Shown piece by piece: positions 23,019 to 30,880 of a DNA stretch of 64,000 bases; position 1 is the stretch's first letter, and each line of letters opens with the position of its first letter. This stretch comes from Palsa-504 sp963790065 (GTDB taxonomy: Bacteria > Actinomycetota > Actinomycetes > Streptosporangiales > Streptosporangiaceae), in assembly GCA_963790065.1 (NCBI GenBank), contig CAWBNK010000034.1, positions 62,001-126,000 on the forward strand, read 5' to 3'. The translations under genes were made by a program, and so were the position numbers. The notes below the pieces were generated by a model. That model worked only from the letters and a program-made list of their open reading frames with translations. It ran no database searches and had not been told where the DNA came from.

Positions 23019-24349
23019 CCGTCTTCGCCGAGGATGCGGTCCTGCGCGACGCGCAGCAGCGCGCGGAGCGGCTGCCGCTCAGTGCCGCGGAACAGCGGCG
23101 CTGGCAGGAGGTGGCCGCCTACGGCGCGACCCGCGGCCCCGACCCGAACCCGGAACGCGCCGCGGTGCTTCGCGAGCTGCTCGGCCTGCCCGGCACGGAC
23201 GACCAGCAGGTGCTGGCGGCGGCAGGCCGCCTGCTCAGCGACGCGGTGACCGGCGGCGGGGTGGCGGATCAAGATCAATCTGCCGAACGAGCCAGGCAGC
23301 TGTATGCCCTATGCCGGCAGTGGTTCGAGGCGGACGTCGACGCGGCGGCTCCGCTGCTCGAGCTGTTCACCGGCCACCACCGGGACCCCGAGGGCGGGCC
23401 GCCGGAGCCCGACCAGGAGCTGGTGAGCCGGCTGGGGGAGTGGCTGGCCCGCAAGGCCGGAACCGGCGCCCGGCTGGAGGACGCGACGATCATCGCCGGC
23501 GGGTTCAGCCGGCTCATGCTCGATGTCCGCTGGACCGGCGGGCACGGCGTGGTGCGGATCGAGCAGGACGGCATGTTCGCCACCGAGGGCCGCCGTGAGG
23601 CGTCGGTCATGCGGATCCTGCGGGCCCGCGGCTATCCCGTGCCCGCCATCTTGTGGGAGGAGCCGGACCCCAGCGTTCTCGGCCACCCGTTCTTCGTCAT
23701 GGACTTCGTCGAGGGCCGCGCGCGGACCGACGACGAGGGCCTCGACGACGTGCTGCGGGTCCTGGCCCGGCTGTACGGGCTCGGCCAGGCGGCCGTCGAT
23801 GAGGTCGCGGCCCTCGACGGCCTCCCGGCCGGCTGCGAGCCGGAGCAGGTGATCGAGGCCCAGCTGCGGCACTGGCATGACGTGTACCGGTCGGCCGCCA
23901 CCCATCCGATTCCGCTGCTCGAACAGGGCTTCGCCTGGCTGCGCGCCAACCTGCGGCCCACCGGGCCTTCTGTCGTCGTGCACGGCGACCCCGGGCCGGG
24001 GAACGCGCTGCAGGATGCCTCAGGCGTGGCCGCGGTCATCGACTGGGAGCTGGCCCACACGGGCGACGCGGCCGAGGACTGGGCCTACCTCGCCCTGATC
24101 CGCGGGCGCCGGCTGGGTTCCCCGCAGCAGTGGAAGGACCGGATCGCCGCCACCACCGGCGTGGCCTACGACGAGGCGACCTGGCGGGCCTGGGAGGCCT
24201 TCAACTCGGTCAAGGGCGCCTGCGTCAACCTGACCGCCCTCGATGTCTTCCGCCGCACGGCCCGCCCCACCCCGGACCTGCTGGCCATCGGGGTGGCCGT
24301 CCACCTGCGCTTCCTGGCCCGGGCCGTGGAGCTAACCGCCGCGCAGTGA
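23015..24349 (+). CDS. Aminoglycoside-phosphotransferase-fold kinase (ACAD10-like), N-terminal helical extension
   Basis: 444 residues. Residues 1-~145 are helical and unassigned. The kinase-like domain then begins with DATIIAGGFSRLMLDVRW, FFVMDFVEG, the Brenner motif VVHGDPGPGN (catalytic Asp) and VIDWELAHTGDAAEDWAYL (metal Asp). Homologues of this type stand next to acyl-CoA metabolism genes and resemble the kinase part of human ACAD10/11, which phosphorylates 4-hydroxyacyl-CoA; that function is an inference here. ATG start overlaps the previous stop. The end overlaps the convergent SnoaL gene by 18 bp. Confidence 0.82.
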   Translation: MTVFAEDAVLRDAQQRAERLPLSAAEQRRWQEVAAYGATRGPDPNPERAAVLRELLGLPGTDDQQVLAAAGRLLSDAVTGGGVADQDQSAERARQLYALCRQWFEADVDAAAPLLELFTGHHRDPEGGPPEPDQELVSRLGEWLARKAGTGARLEDATIIAGGFSRLMLDVRWTGGHGVVRIEQDGMFATEGRREASVMRILRARGYPVPAILWEEPDPSVLGHPFFVMDFVEGRARTDDEGLDDVLRVLARLYGLGQAAVDEVAALDGLPAGCEPEQVIEAQLRHWHDVYRSAATHPIPLLEQGFAWLRANLRPTGPSVVVHGDPGPGNALQDASGVAAVIDWELAHTGDAAEDWAYLALIRGRRLGSPQQWKDRIAATTGVAYDEATWRAWEAFNSVKGACVNLTALDVFRRTARPTPDLLAIGVAVHLRFLARAVELTAAQ

Positions 24350-24763
24350 CCGCTCCCGCGACCCGCCGTCGTGGTAGTCCGCCTCGCGGATGACGGTCAG
24401 CCCGTCGAAGATCAGGTATGACATGCCCTCGACGGTCCAGCGCCGCCCGACCAGCTCCGGGCCCAGGTTGTCCTGGGTCTGGGTGGCGCTCATCGTCCAC
24501 AGCATGGCCAGCCCGTCCGGGCGCGACCAGAAATCCCCGGTCGGCTCAAGCACCAGGTCGGGGTAGCGCTGCCGCCCGTGCCCGAAGTAGGCGCGGATGG
24601 CGGGCCAGCCCCGGTGCTCGCCGCCGATGATGTCGTAGAGCACGCCATCCTCGGCGAAGTAACGCCGCGGCCCGTCCAGGTCAGCCGCCGACCAGGCGCC
24701 GAACAGCGCGGTGGCGACCTCGATCCGCCGCTCAGCCAGATCGGCGTCAGCCACCAGCGTCAA
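24332..24763 (-). CDS. SnoaL/NTF2-fold protein
   Basis: 143 residues. IEVATALFGAWSAADLDGPRRYFAEDGVLYDIIGGEHRGWPAIRAYF is the common N-terminal part of the SnoaL-like family, with WTVEGMSYLIFDGLTVIREADYHD at the end. It overlaps the stop of the ABC permease by 4 bp and is therefore the last gene of the transporter operon. A small enzyme or ligand-binding protein, possibly acting on the imported compound (inference). Confidence 0.8.
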   Translation of the reverse strand: MTLVADADLAERRIEVATALFGAWSAADLDGPRRYFAEDGVLYDIIGGEHRGWPAIRAYFGHGRQRYPDLVLEPTGDFWSRPDGLAMLWTMSATQTQDNLGPELVGRRWTVEGMSYLIFDGLTVIREADYHDGGSRERSLRGG

Positions 24764-25800
24764 GCCTTGCGCCTCGTGGCGCGGACCGCCAGGGCCACCG
24801 CGATGATCAGGGCGAGACCGTTGAACAGGTCGTTGATGTAACCGGGCGCGCCGGCCAGCTGGAGCCCCTTCACGCCCGTCGCGAGCAGGAAGATCGCGAT
24901 GAGCGTGCCGAGCACGTTCACCCGGCCGGGTATTATCTGCGTCGCGCCCAGGAAGACGGCGGAGAAGGCCGGCAGCAGGTAAGGGACCCCGACGTCCGGG
25001 CTCGAGGAGCCGAGCTCGGCGGCCAGCATGACGCCAGCGAACGCCGCCACCACACCGGAGACCACGAACGCGCCGGTCGTGATGCGGCCGACCCGGATGC
25101 CCGCCAGCCGGGCGGCCTGCGGGTTGCCGCCGACGCTGTACAGGTACCGCCCGGCCGGGGTGTACTCAAGCAGCCACCACAGGATGAGGGCGAGGATCAC
25201 CATGTAGTAGACCGGCAGCGGCAGGCCGAGGACCTGCTTCTGGCCGATGGCGGTGAAGTGCGGGGAGATGCCGTTGGCCACCTGGAATCCGCCGGTGACC
25301 CAGGTCGTGCCAGCGGACAGGATGCTGCCCATCCCGAGCGTGGCGATAAACGAGTCGACGTGCAGCATGACCACGATGAACGCGTTGACCAGCCCGACCA
25401 GCAGCCCGAAGGCCACGGCGGCGAAGATGCCCAGGATGAAGCCGTGGCCGTTGGCCTGGAACCAGACGACGATGCAGCACCCCATGCCCAGGGTGCCGCC
25501 GATGGACAGGTCGAACGCGCCGCAGGCCACCGGCACGATCAGGCCCAGGGCCAGCATGGCCGTGATGGCCTGCGACCCGGCGATGATCCGGAAGTTGGTG
25601 GCCGTAAGGAACAGGCTCGGCACCCACAGCGAGAAGATGAGAATCAGCGCCGCCAACACGTACAGCCCGCTGAACCGGTCCAGGCCGAGGGTGGTGGCGA
25701 CGCTCCGCCGGCCCCGGGCCGGCTGGCCGTCGGCCTCGGGTTCCGGTTCGAGGGACCCGTGCTCGTCCGGTTCGAGGGGCAGGTGCTCGTTGACGGTCAT
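24760..25800 (-). CDS. ABC transporter permease, RbsC/YjfF (ribose-type) family
   Basis: 346 residues with about ten transmembrane stretches, for example LYVLAALILIFSLWVPSLFL (residues ~50-70), MLALGLIVPVACGAFDLSIGGTLGMGCCIVV and GAFVVSGVVAAFAGVMLAAELGSS. The FDLSIG segment and GNPQAARLAGIRV are hallmarks of carbohydrate/AI-2-type importer permeases, the second being the coupling region for the ATPase. The ~45-residue charged N-terminus is cytoplasmic. ATG at 25800 was chosen because the upstream open frame shows no homology and contains the gap to the ATPase gene. Forms one importer with the neighbouring ATPase and the divergent binding protein. Confidence 0.92.
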   Translation of the reverse strand: MTVNEHLPLEPDEHGSLEPEPEADGQPARGRRSVATTLGLDRFSGLYVLAALILIFSLWVPSLFLTATNFRIIAGSQAITAMLALGLIVPVACGAFDLSIGGTLGMGCCIVVWFQANGHGFILGIFAAVAFGLLVGLVNAFIVVMLHVDSFIATLGMGSILSAGTTWVTGGFQVANGISPHFTAIGQKQVLGLPLPVYYMVILALILWWLLEYTPAGRYLYSVGGNPQAARLAGIRVGRITTGAFVVSGVVAAFAGVMLAAELGSSSPDVGVPYLLPAFSAVFLGATQIIPGRVNVLGTLIAIFLLATGVKGLQLAGAPGYINDLFNGLALIIAVALAVRATRRKA

Positions 25801-25885
25801 TCCGATTCCCTTCTCCGTGCACCGGAGCTGGCGGTCGCGTCCCGGGAGCTCATCGGCTGGCGGGTCCGGCCCGCGGACGGCTCGT

Positions 25886-27394
25886 TCACGCGGCATCGGA
25901 CCGATCACGGCCGATCGTGGCCGCGGTGATCAGATCGTGGTCCATCCGGCCACCCGCCATCTCCTCGGCGATCTTTCCGCGCCGCAGGACCAGCACCCGG
26001 TGGCACAGCCGGACGAGTTCCTCGTGGTCGGTGGAGACGACGATCACGGCGGTCCCGCCGCCGGCGGCCTCATCGACGAGCTTGTGGATGTCGGACTTGG
26101 CGCCGACATCCACGCCCTGGGTGGGCTCGTTGAGGATGAGCACCTTGGGTTTCATCCGCAGCCAGCGGGCCAGCACCACCTTCTGCTGGTTCCCGCCAGA
26201 CAGGTCGGACATCGTGAACTCGCTGTTCCGCGGACGTACGTCCAGGCGCTCCAGCCACACCGCGACATCGGAACGTTCCCGGCTCTTGCGCAGGATCCCG
26301 TTACGCCAGTGCTGGGAGGTACCGACTACGGTGATGTTCTCGCGCAGGGTCGACGTCATGAACGCCGCGTTGGCGTGGCGCTCGGCCGGGACCAGTCCCA
26401 TGCCCATGGCCATGGCCCGGTCAGGCCTCAGCTTCGGCACCGCGGCTCCGTTGATCGTGACCTCGCCCGCCCGGTCGGTGCCGCCGAACAGCGCCGTGGC
26501 CACCTCGTCCCGCCCTGAGCCGGTGATGCCGGCGATGCCGATGATCTCGCCGGCGTGCACGGTCATGTCCACGTTGTTCAGCACGTCGCAGCCCAGGCCC
26601 TTGACCTCCAGGACGACATCGCGCCGCTCGGCGGCCTTGGCGTCGTGGGCGACGTGCTCGAGCTTGCGCCCGATGACCAGCTCGATCAGCTCGTCTTCGG
26701 TCAGTCCCGCCACCGGGCGGGTGATGACGAGCTTGCCGTCCCGCAGCACCGTGACGTTCTGGGCCAGCCCGAATACCTCGTCGAAGTGGTGGGACACGAA
26801 CATGACGGCCATGCCGGACTCCGCCACCCGCCGGGCCAGCTGGAACAGCCGCTCAGCCTCCGCCGCGGGCAGGTTGGCCGTCGGCTCGTCCAGGATGAGC
26901 ACCTTGGCCGGGTTCTGCCGGGGCGCCAGCGCGCGGGCCACCGCGAGCGCCGTGCGCTCGCTCATGGCCAGGCTGCCAGCAGGCCGGCGGACATCGAATT
27001 CGTACCCGAGCTCAGCCAGCGCCGCCCGGGTGCGCTTGCGCTCCTGGCGCCAGCGGATCCGGCCGCGGAAGCTGGGATACCCGGCGCCCAGGGCGATGTT
27101 GTCCACCGCGTCGAGGTTGTTGACCAGGCCGAGATCCTGATGGACGAACCGCAGCCCGACCGCCTCGCTCGCCTCGCCGTGGCCGAGCTGCAGCGGCTCG
27201 CCGCCCACTTCGGCCGATCCCTCGTCGGGCACGTGGAACCCGGCCAGAATCTTGATCAGGGTCGACTTACCCGAACCGTTCTCTCCTACGAGCGCGCGGA
27301 TCTCGCCGGGTTCGACAGACAGGCTCACGCTGTCCAGGACCCGCGGCCCGCCAAAGCTCTTCGACATGTTGGTCACGGTGAGCGCGGCCGTCAT
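25886..27394 (-). CDS. Sugar-type ABC transporter ATPase (two ABC domains, RbsA/MglA-like)
   Basis: 502 residues, the normal size of duplicated ATPases of ribose-type importers. First domain: Walker A GENGSGKST, divergent signature LAMSERTALAVARAL, Walker B VLILDEPTANLP. Second domain: degenerate P-loop GITGSGRDE, signature LSGGNQQKVVLARWL and Walker B VLILNEPTQGVDVG. The asymmetric degeneration is typical of the family. ATG at 27394 begins MTAALTVTNMSKSFGG. First gene of the leftward operon; permease 85 bp downstream. Confidence 0.94.
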   Translation of the reverse strand: MTAALTVTNMSKSFGGPRVLDSVSLSVEPGEIRALVGENGSGKSTLIKILAGFHVPDEGSAEVGGEPLQLGHGEASEAVGLRFVHQDLGLVNNLDAVDNIALGAGYPSFRGRIRWRQERKRTRAALAELGYEFDVRRPAGSLAMSERTALAVARALAPRQNPAKVLILDEPTANLPAAEAERLFQLARRVAESGMAVMFVSHHFDEVFGLAQNVTVLRDGKLVITRPVAGLTEDELIELVIGRKLEHVAHDAKAAERRDVVLEVKGLGCDVLNNVDMTVHAGEIIGIAGITGSGRDEVATALFGGTDRAGEVTINGAAVPKLRPDRAMAMGMGLVPAERHANAAFMTSTLRENITVVGTSQHWRNGILRKSRERSDVAVWLERLDVRPRNSEFTMSDLSGGNQQKVVLARWLRMKPKVLILNEPTQGVDVGAKSDIHKLVDEAAGGGTAVIVVSTDHEELVRLCHRVLVLRRGKIAEEMAGGRMDHDLITAATIGRDRSDAA

Positions 27395-27832
27395 GCTGCC
27401 TCCTGCGACCTGGGGCTGCGAGTGTAACTCGTGGCGCGGCATGGATCGGGGTACCAGTTAGAAGTCTCTATCTGGAGCTTAGGCTTCGCCTTGTGGTAGC
27501 ACCAGACCTTGCCGCAAGCGAGGTTGTTCTTACCGTAGGCGATACAAAGTTACTGCCCGCGAACAACTAGGTCAACGGGTCAGTCTCCGGTTACTGAACG
27601 CGGCGGGAACGGTCCGTCCTGTCCGGCCAGCGATCAGAAAACCCACAGTTAGCGGGCTGATTAGCCGTCTTTGGGTCCCGCACATAACATCTTCGCTTCG
27701 GTGTGAACGGAGTGTAGACAGTTAGTCCCCGGGAATCCTAGGTTGAGAGTCAACTCAGTAACCTTTCGTTAACATGTCACTGAAGACCCCCGGCTGCCCG
27801 GAGTTCCGGGCGCCTGCCAGAAGGAGGCGCCG
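27395..27832. promoter_or_regulatory. 438-bp divergent control region of the ABC importer
   Basis: No gene. It is distinctly A/T-richer than its surroundings and must carry promoters for the ATPase operon (leftward) and the binding-protein gene (rightward). Visible: GTTGA-GAG-TCAAC inverted repeat near 27742, TTAGCGGGCTGATTAG near 27650, and an AAGGAGG ribosome site at 27822 for the binding protein. No classic LacI or riboswitch element was recognised. The length suggests complex regulation. Confidence 0.5.
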
Positions 27833-28981
27833 ATGAGGAGAACACTCGCGGCCGTGATCGCCGCTGCCACCTCAGCGCTGACCATCGCCGCATGCAGTAG
27901 CAGCAGCAGTAGTGGTACGAGCAGCAGCACCGGAGGCGGCAGCAGTGCCAGCGCCGGTGCCACCAGCGCCGGCATGGCGGCGGCGGCGGCCTACCAGCAG
28001 CAGTTCCTGAACACGCCGACCTCGATCGGCATCAGCACGCCGCTCAAGACCAAGCCCACACCCGGGAAGCTGCTCGTCGGCCTGGACTCCGGCCTGGGCA
28101 GCGCCAAGGTCCTCGCCCAGTACTGGGCGCAGGCCGCCGCGGATATCGGCTGGAAGTACAAGGACCTGATCTCAGGGTCGACGCCGGCCGCCCAGCAGGC
28201 GGCCATGAACTCGGCCATCCAGCTGAACCCGGCGGGCATCCTCACCAGCGGGATCCCCAACACCACGATCCAGGCGCAGCTTACCCTGGCCGCGCAGAAG
28301 GGCATCTGGGTCAACAGCAGCGCGGACACCAGCTCTCCGTCCGGTGCCATGTTCGACACCTCGATCGCGAACCCCGCTCAGCTCGCCCAGTGGGGCAAGA
28401 TGGTCGCCGCGTACGTGGTCACCCAGTCCAAGGGCAAGGCCGTCGTCCAGGACTTCCAGCTGACCGCCTTCCCGATCCTGCTGGACTTCGACACCGCCTT
28501 CGTGGCCGCGGTCCACCAGTGGTGCTCGACCTGCAAGGTCACCACCAACGCGGTGCCGGCGGCCAGCCTCGGCACCAGCGCCCTGACCAGCCAGGTGACC
28601 TCCGTCGTGACCCGGAATCCGGACACCAACTGGCTGATCTTCGACCTCGGTGACCTGGAGATCGGCGTGGACGCCGCGGTGAAGGCGGCCGGCCTGACCG
28701 GCCTGTCCATCGGCGGCCTGACTGCCGACACCCCGAACATCGCGGGGCTGAAATCCGGAGCCGAGACCGTCTGGACCGCGTACTCGCTGCCGATCGTCGC
28801 CTACCGCCAGGTCGACTCGATGGCCCGCAAGTTCGAGGGCATGCCGATCCTCAGCGCGGCCCTGCCCACGCAGCTGATCACGCCGCAGAACGTCGGCTCG
28901 CTGGTGGTGGACTCGGCGGGCAACTACGTTGGCGTGGTCAACTACCGTGCCGATTTTAAGACGCTCTGGCTCGTAGGCTAA
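27833..28981 (+). CDS. ABC transporter substrate-binding lipoprotein
   Basis: 382 residues. An export signal MRRTLAAVIAAATSALTIAACSSS with a lipobox (TIAAC, Cys ~21) anchors it to the outer face of the membrane, followed by a Ser/Gly-rich linker of ~35 residues. The periplasmic-binding-protein type I fold follows: PGKLLVGLDSGLGSAKVLAQYW, INPAGILTSG-like LNPAGILTSGIPN, and LIFDLGDLEIGVDAAVKAAGL. It delivers ligand to the permease/ATPase pair encoded divergently. Ligand not predictable; the QQ-type clusters in catabolic loci often import polyols or small aromatics. Ends before a strong terminator. Confidence 0.9.
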   Translation: MRRTLAAVIAAATSALTIAACSSSSSSGTSSSTGGGSSASAGATSAGMAAAAAYQQQFLNTPTSIGISTPLKTKPTPGKLLVGLDSGLGSAKVLAQYWAQAAADIGWKYKDLISGSTPAAQQAAMNSAIQLNPAGILTSGIPNTTIQAQLTLAAQKGIWVNSSADTSSPSGAMFDTSIANPAQLAQWGKMVAAYVVTQSKGKAVVQDFQLTAFPILLDFDTAFVAAVHQWCSTCKVTTNAVPAASLGTSALTSQVTSVVTRNPDTNWLIFDLGDLEIGVDAAVKAAGLTGLSIGGLTADTPNIAGLKSGAETVWTAYSLPIVAYRQVDSMARKFEGMPILSAALPTQLITPQNVGSLVVDSAGNYVGVVNYRADFKTLWLVG

Positions 28982-29003
28982 CGCTGAGCGCCGGTAACGT
29001 CAT

Positions 29004-29035
29004 GCGGATGCCGCCCCGAACGGGGCGGCATCCGC
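29004..29035 (+). terminator. Perfect 14-bp hairpin terminator after the binding-protein gene
   Basis: Arms GCGGATGCCGCCCC and its exact complement close on a GAAC tetraloop, 23 bp after the stop at 28981. It has no U-run, normal for actinobacterial terminators. It separates the transporter gene from the next gene. Confidence 0.8.
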
Positions 29036-29084
29036 GCGCTCGGCTGCTGCCCGCCGCCTTGATCATCTTCCCGGGAGCGGCCTG

Positions 29085-29621
29085 GTGACGGAGGAATCCC
29101 TGGAACGGCGGATCGCCCGCCTCGAGGCCCGGGCCGAGATCGCCGAGCTGCTGGCCAGGTACACCTTCCTGATCGACGATCACGAGTTCGAGGCGCTGGG
29201 AGAGCTGTTCACGCCTGACGCCCGGTTCGGCTCGCCGGGCAGCACGCACGTGGGCCGCGAGGCCATCGTGGCGAATTACCGGGCGCTGGGCGACCTGTAC
29301 TGGATCACGCTGCACGAGGCCCGCGGCTTCGTGCTGGACTTCCTCGACGACGACCACGCCCGCGGCCAGGTGCTTGGCTTCTCCGAGCAGGCCTCCGCCC
29401 AGCACACCGTCATCACCTCGTTCCGGTACTCCGATTCCTACGTCCGGCTGGACGGGCGGTGGCGCTTCGCCTCCCGCCAGGTGCGGACTCTGTACGCGAT
29501 GACCCACGCCGAACTCGCCTCAGGCGGGCTGGCCACCAAGCTGCGCAAGCGCTGGCCGCACCGGGCGCCGGCCCCCGCCGAGCTCCCTGCCTACCGGCCC
29601 GACGCCGGGAACGACACGTAA
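29085..29621 (+). CDS. SnoaL/NTF2-fold protein
   Basis: 178 residues. LEARAEIAELLARYTFLIDDHEFEALGELFTPDARFG is the family entry, followed by HVGREAIVANYRAL and SYVRLDGRWRFASRQVRTLYAM. Starts with GTG; ends in a basic Pro/Arg tail. Isolated by the preceding terminator. The family includes ring-hydroxylating dioxygenase beta-subunit-like proteins, so pairing with one of the Rieske oxygenases is possible but unsupported by position. Confidence 0.8.
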   Translation: MTEESLERRIARLEARAEIAELLARYTFLIDDHEFEALGELFTPDARFGSPGSTHVGREAIVANYRALGDLYWITLHEARGFVLDFLDDDHARGQVLGFSEQASAQHTVITSFRYSDSYVRLDGRWRFASRQVRTLYAMTHAELASGGLATKLRKRWPHRAPAPAELPAYRPDAGNDT

Positions 29622-29656
29622 ACCCGCGGAGCTGCCCCGCGGATCGGAGGTGCCTG

Positions 29657-30249
29657 ATGCTGGTCATCGCGATGGAGACCGGATCCTTGCCGGATGGGCG
29701 CATGCGCTGGGCCGGGCGCCGTCACGACGATGACCGGCCGGACGCGAGCTTCGGCTCCTCGTCGGCCGAGCTGTTCAACGCGGTCTTCCACGCGCTGCAC
29801 GACGGCGAGCAGGTGGCGCTCGGGTTCGACTGCCCGCTCACCATGCCGGCTCCCCCGGCGAGAGCCCGCCGGCCGACGCCGACGCGCTGGTCACCCTGGC
29901 CGCGCCGGCCGCGGGCCGGCCGGGCCTGGCCGAGCTGGGGCACCTGCTGGGCGAGCTGGGCCACTGGCGCCCGTGGACCACGGTCAGCACGTCGCTGGAC
30001 CGGTGGAAGGCGAACACGTCGATCCTGGTCTGGCAGGCCGTCCCGGCGCCGGGCACGGCCGAGGTAGCGGCTGGCGCGGCGGCCGACAGCTTCTTCAGGC
30101 AGTTTCCCGCCGCCACCCAGGAGGCGACGGACACCGGCGCCGGGACGGTGCTGAACCTGGCGGCCGCCGCCGCGCGCCGCGCCGGGCTGTTCGTCGATGT
30201 GTCCGAGCTGGCCCGGCCGACCGTCTCGATCACCGTGACCGGCGGCTGA
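29657..30249 (+). pseudogene. Unknown protein gene with a frameshift in a C-run
   Basis: The reading frame from the ATG at 29657 (after GGAGGTGCCTG) codes MLVIAMETGSL...VALGFDCPLTMPA. After the run of five C at 29852-29856 the plausible protein continues in the next frame as GESPPADADALVTLAAP...TVSITVTGG to the stop at 30247. One extra base would restore a 197-residue protein. The GFDCPL motif and later WK resemble DUF429-like predicted nucleases, an unsure match. It is either a real frameshift or a homopolymer sequencing error. Confidence 0.6.
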
Positions 30250-30329
30250 CCGCCTCAGCGTGCGGCACCAGGCGGCTGACCGGGTCACCTCACGGCACCG
30301 GCGGCTGACCGGAGTCAGCCCACGGCACC
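30241..30329. repeat. 29/30-bp tandem repeat (x3) across two gene ends
   Basis: Three diverged copies (30241-30270, 30271-30299, 30300-30329) share GGCGGCTGACCG...TCA...CGGCACC. The stop of the frameshifted + gene lies in copy 1 and the stop of the convergent MDMPI-type gene in copy 2. The array thus overlaps the 3' ends of both genes. Confidence 0.75.
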
Positions 30330-30880
30330 CGGCCGGTGAACGCGATCAGCCGCTGCAGGGCGGTGGCCCGCGATCCGGCCGGCACCTCGGCGGCAAAGCT
30401 GCGGCCCCGCTTGTCCTCGGTGATCAGCAGCCGGGCCTGGTCCAGCACGTAGCCGGCGACCTGCAGCGGGACGTCGATCTCGCGCCCCGTCGCCCGGGCG
30501 ATGTCCCAGCCGTGCACGAGCAGCTCGAGCGGGATGATCTGCACGGCCAGGCTGGCCGGCATGGTGCTGCGCCCGACCGCGACCGAACCATCAAGCCCGC
30601 GCCGCTGCCAGGCTTTCAGCGCCGCCTCGGCGGTCACCGCCACGTCCCGCTCGAGCGGGCCTGCGGCCGGCGTCTCGATCTGCTCGCCGGCCACCGAGGC
30701 CAGCAGCACCATGGACCGCACCACGTGCCCGCCGACCTCGCCGACCGTGTACTCGGTGCACGGCGTCGGGCGGGACAGGTCACCGGCGGTGAGCTGCCCT
30801 AGCACGGCCAGGCAGGCCGGCAGCGTCACCGCGGCGCAGTCGAAAGGGGAGGCGGGCGGCGGGCCCGGGAGCTCACTCAT
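30290..30880 (-). CDS. DinB/MDMPI-fold metal-binding protein (TIGR03086-like)
   Basis: 196 residues, a four-helix-bundle protein of the mycothiol-dependent maleylpyruvate isomerase N-terminal type. Motifs: PTPCTEYTVGEVGGHVVRSM with a candidate metal His and LLVHGWDIARATG with the second His. Such proteins use Zn and mycothiol or bacillithiol in thiol transfer or isomerisation. Starts at ATG 30880 and overlaps the downstream end of the lipoamide dehydrogenase gene by 8 bp, so it is the last gene of the lpd operon. Confidence 0.82.
   Translation of the reverse strand: MSELPGPPPASPFDCAAVTLPACLAVLGQLTAGDLSRPTPCTEYTVGEVGGHVVRSMVLLASVAGEQIETPAAGPLERDVAVTAEAALKAWQRRGLDGSVAVGRSTMPASLAVQIIPLELLVHGWDIARATGREIDVPLQVAGYVLDQARLLITEDKRGRSFAAEVPAGSRATALQRLIAFTGRVPWADSGQPPVP

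Noticed and set aside
30241..30329. CRISPR-like array
   Set aside because: Contiguous diverged tandem repeats overlap coding ends; there are no unique spacers and no cas genes.
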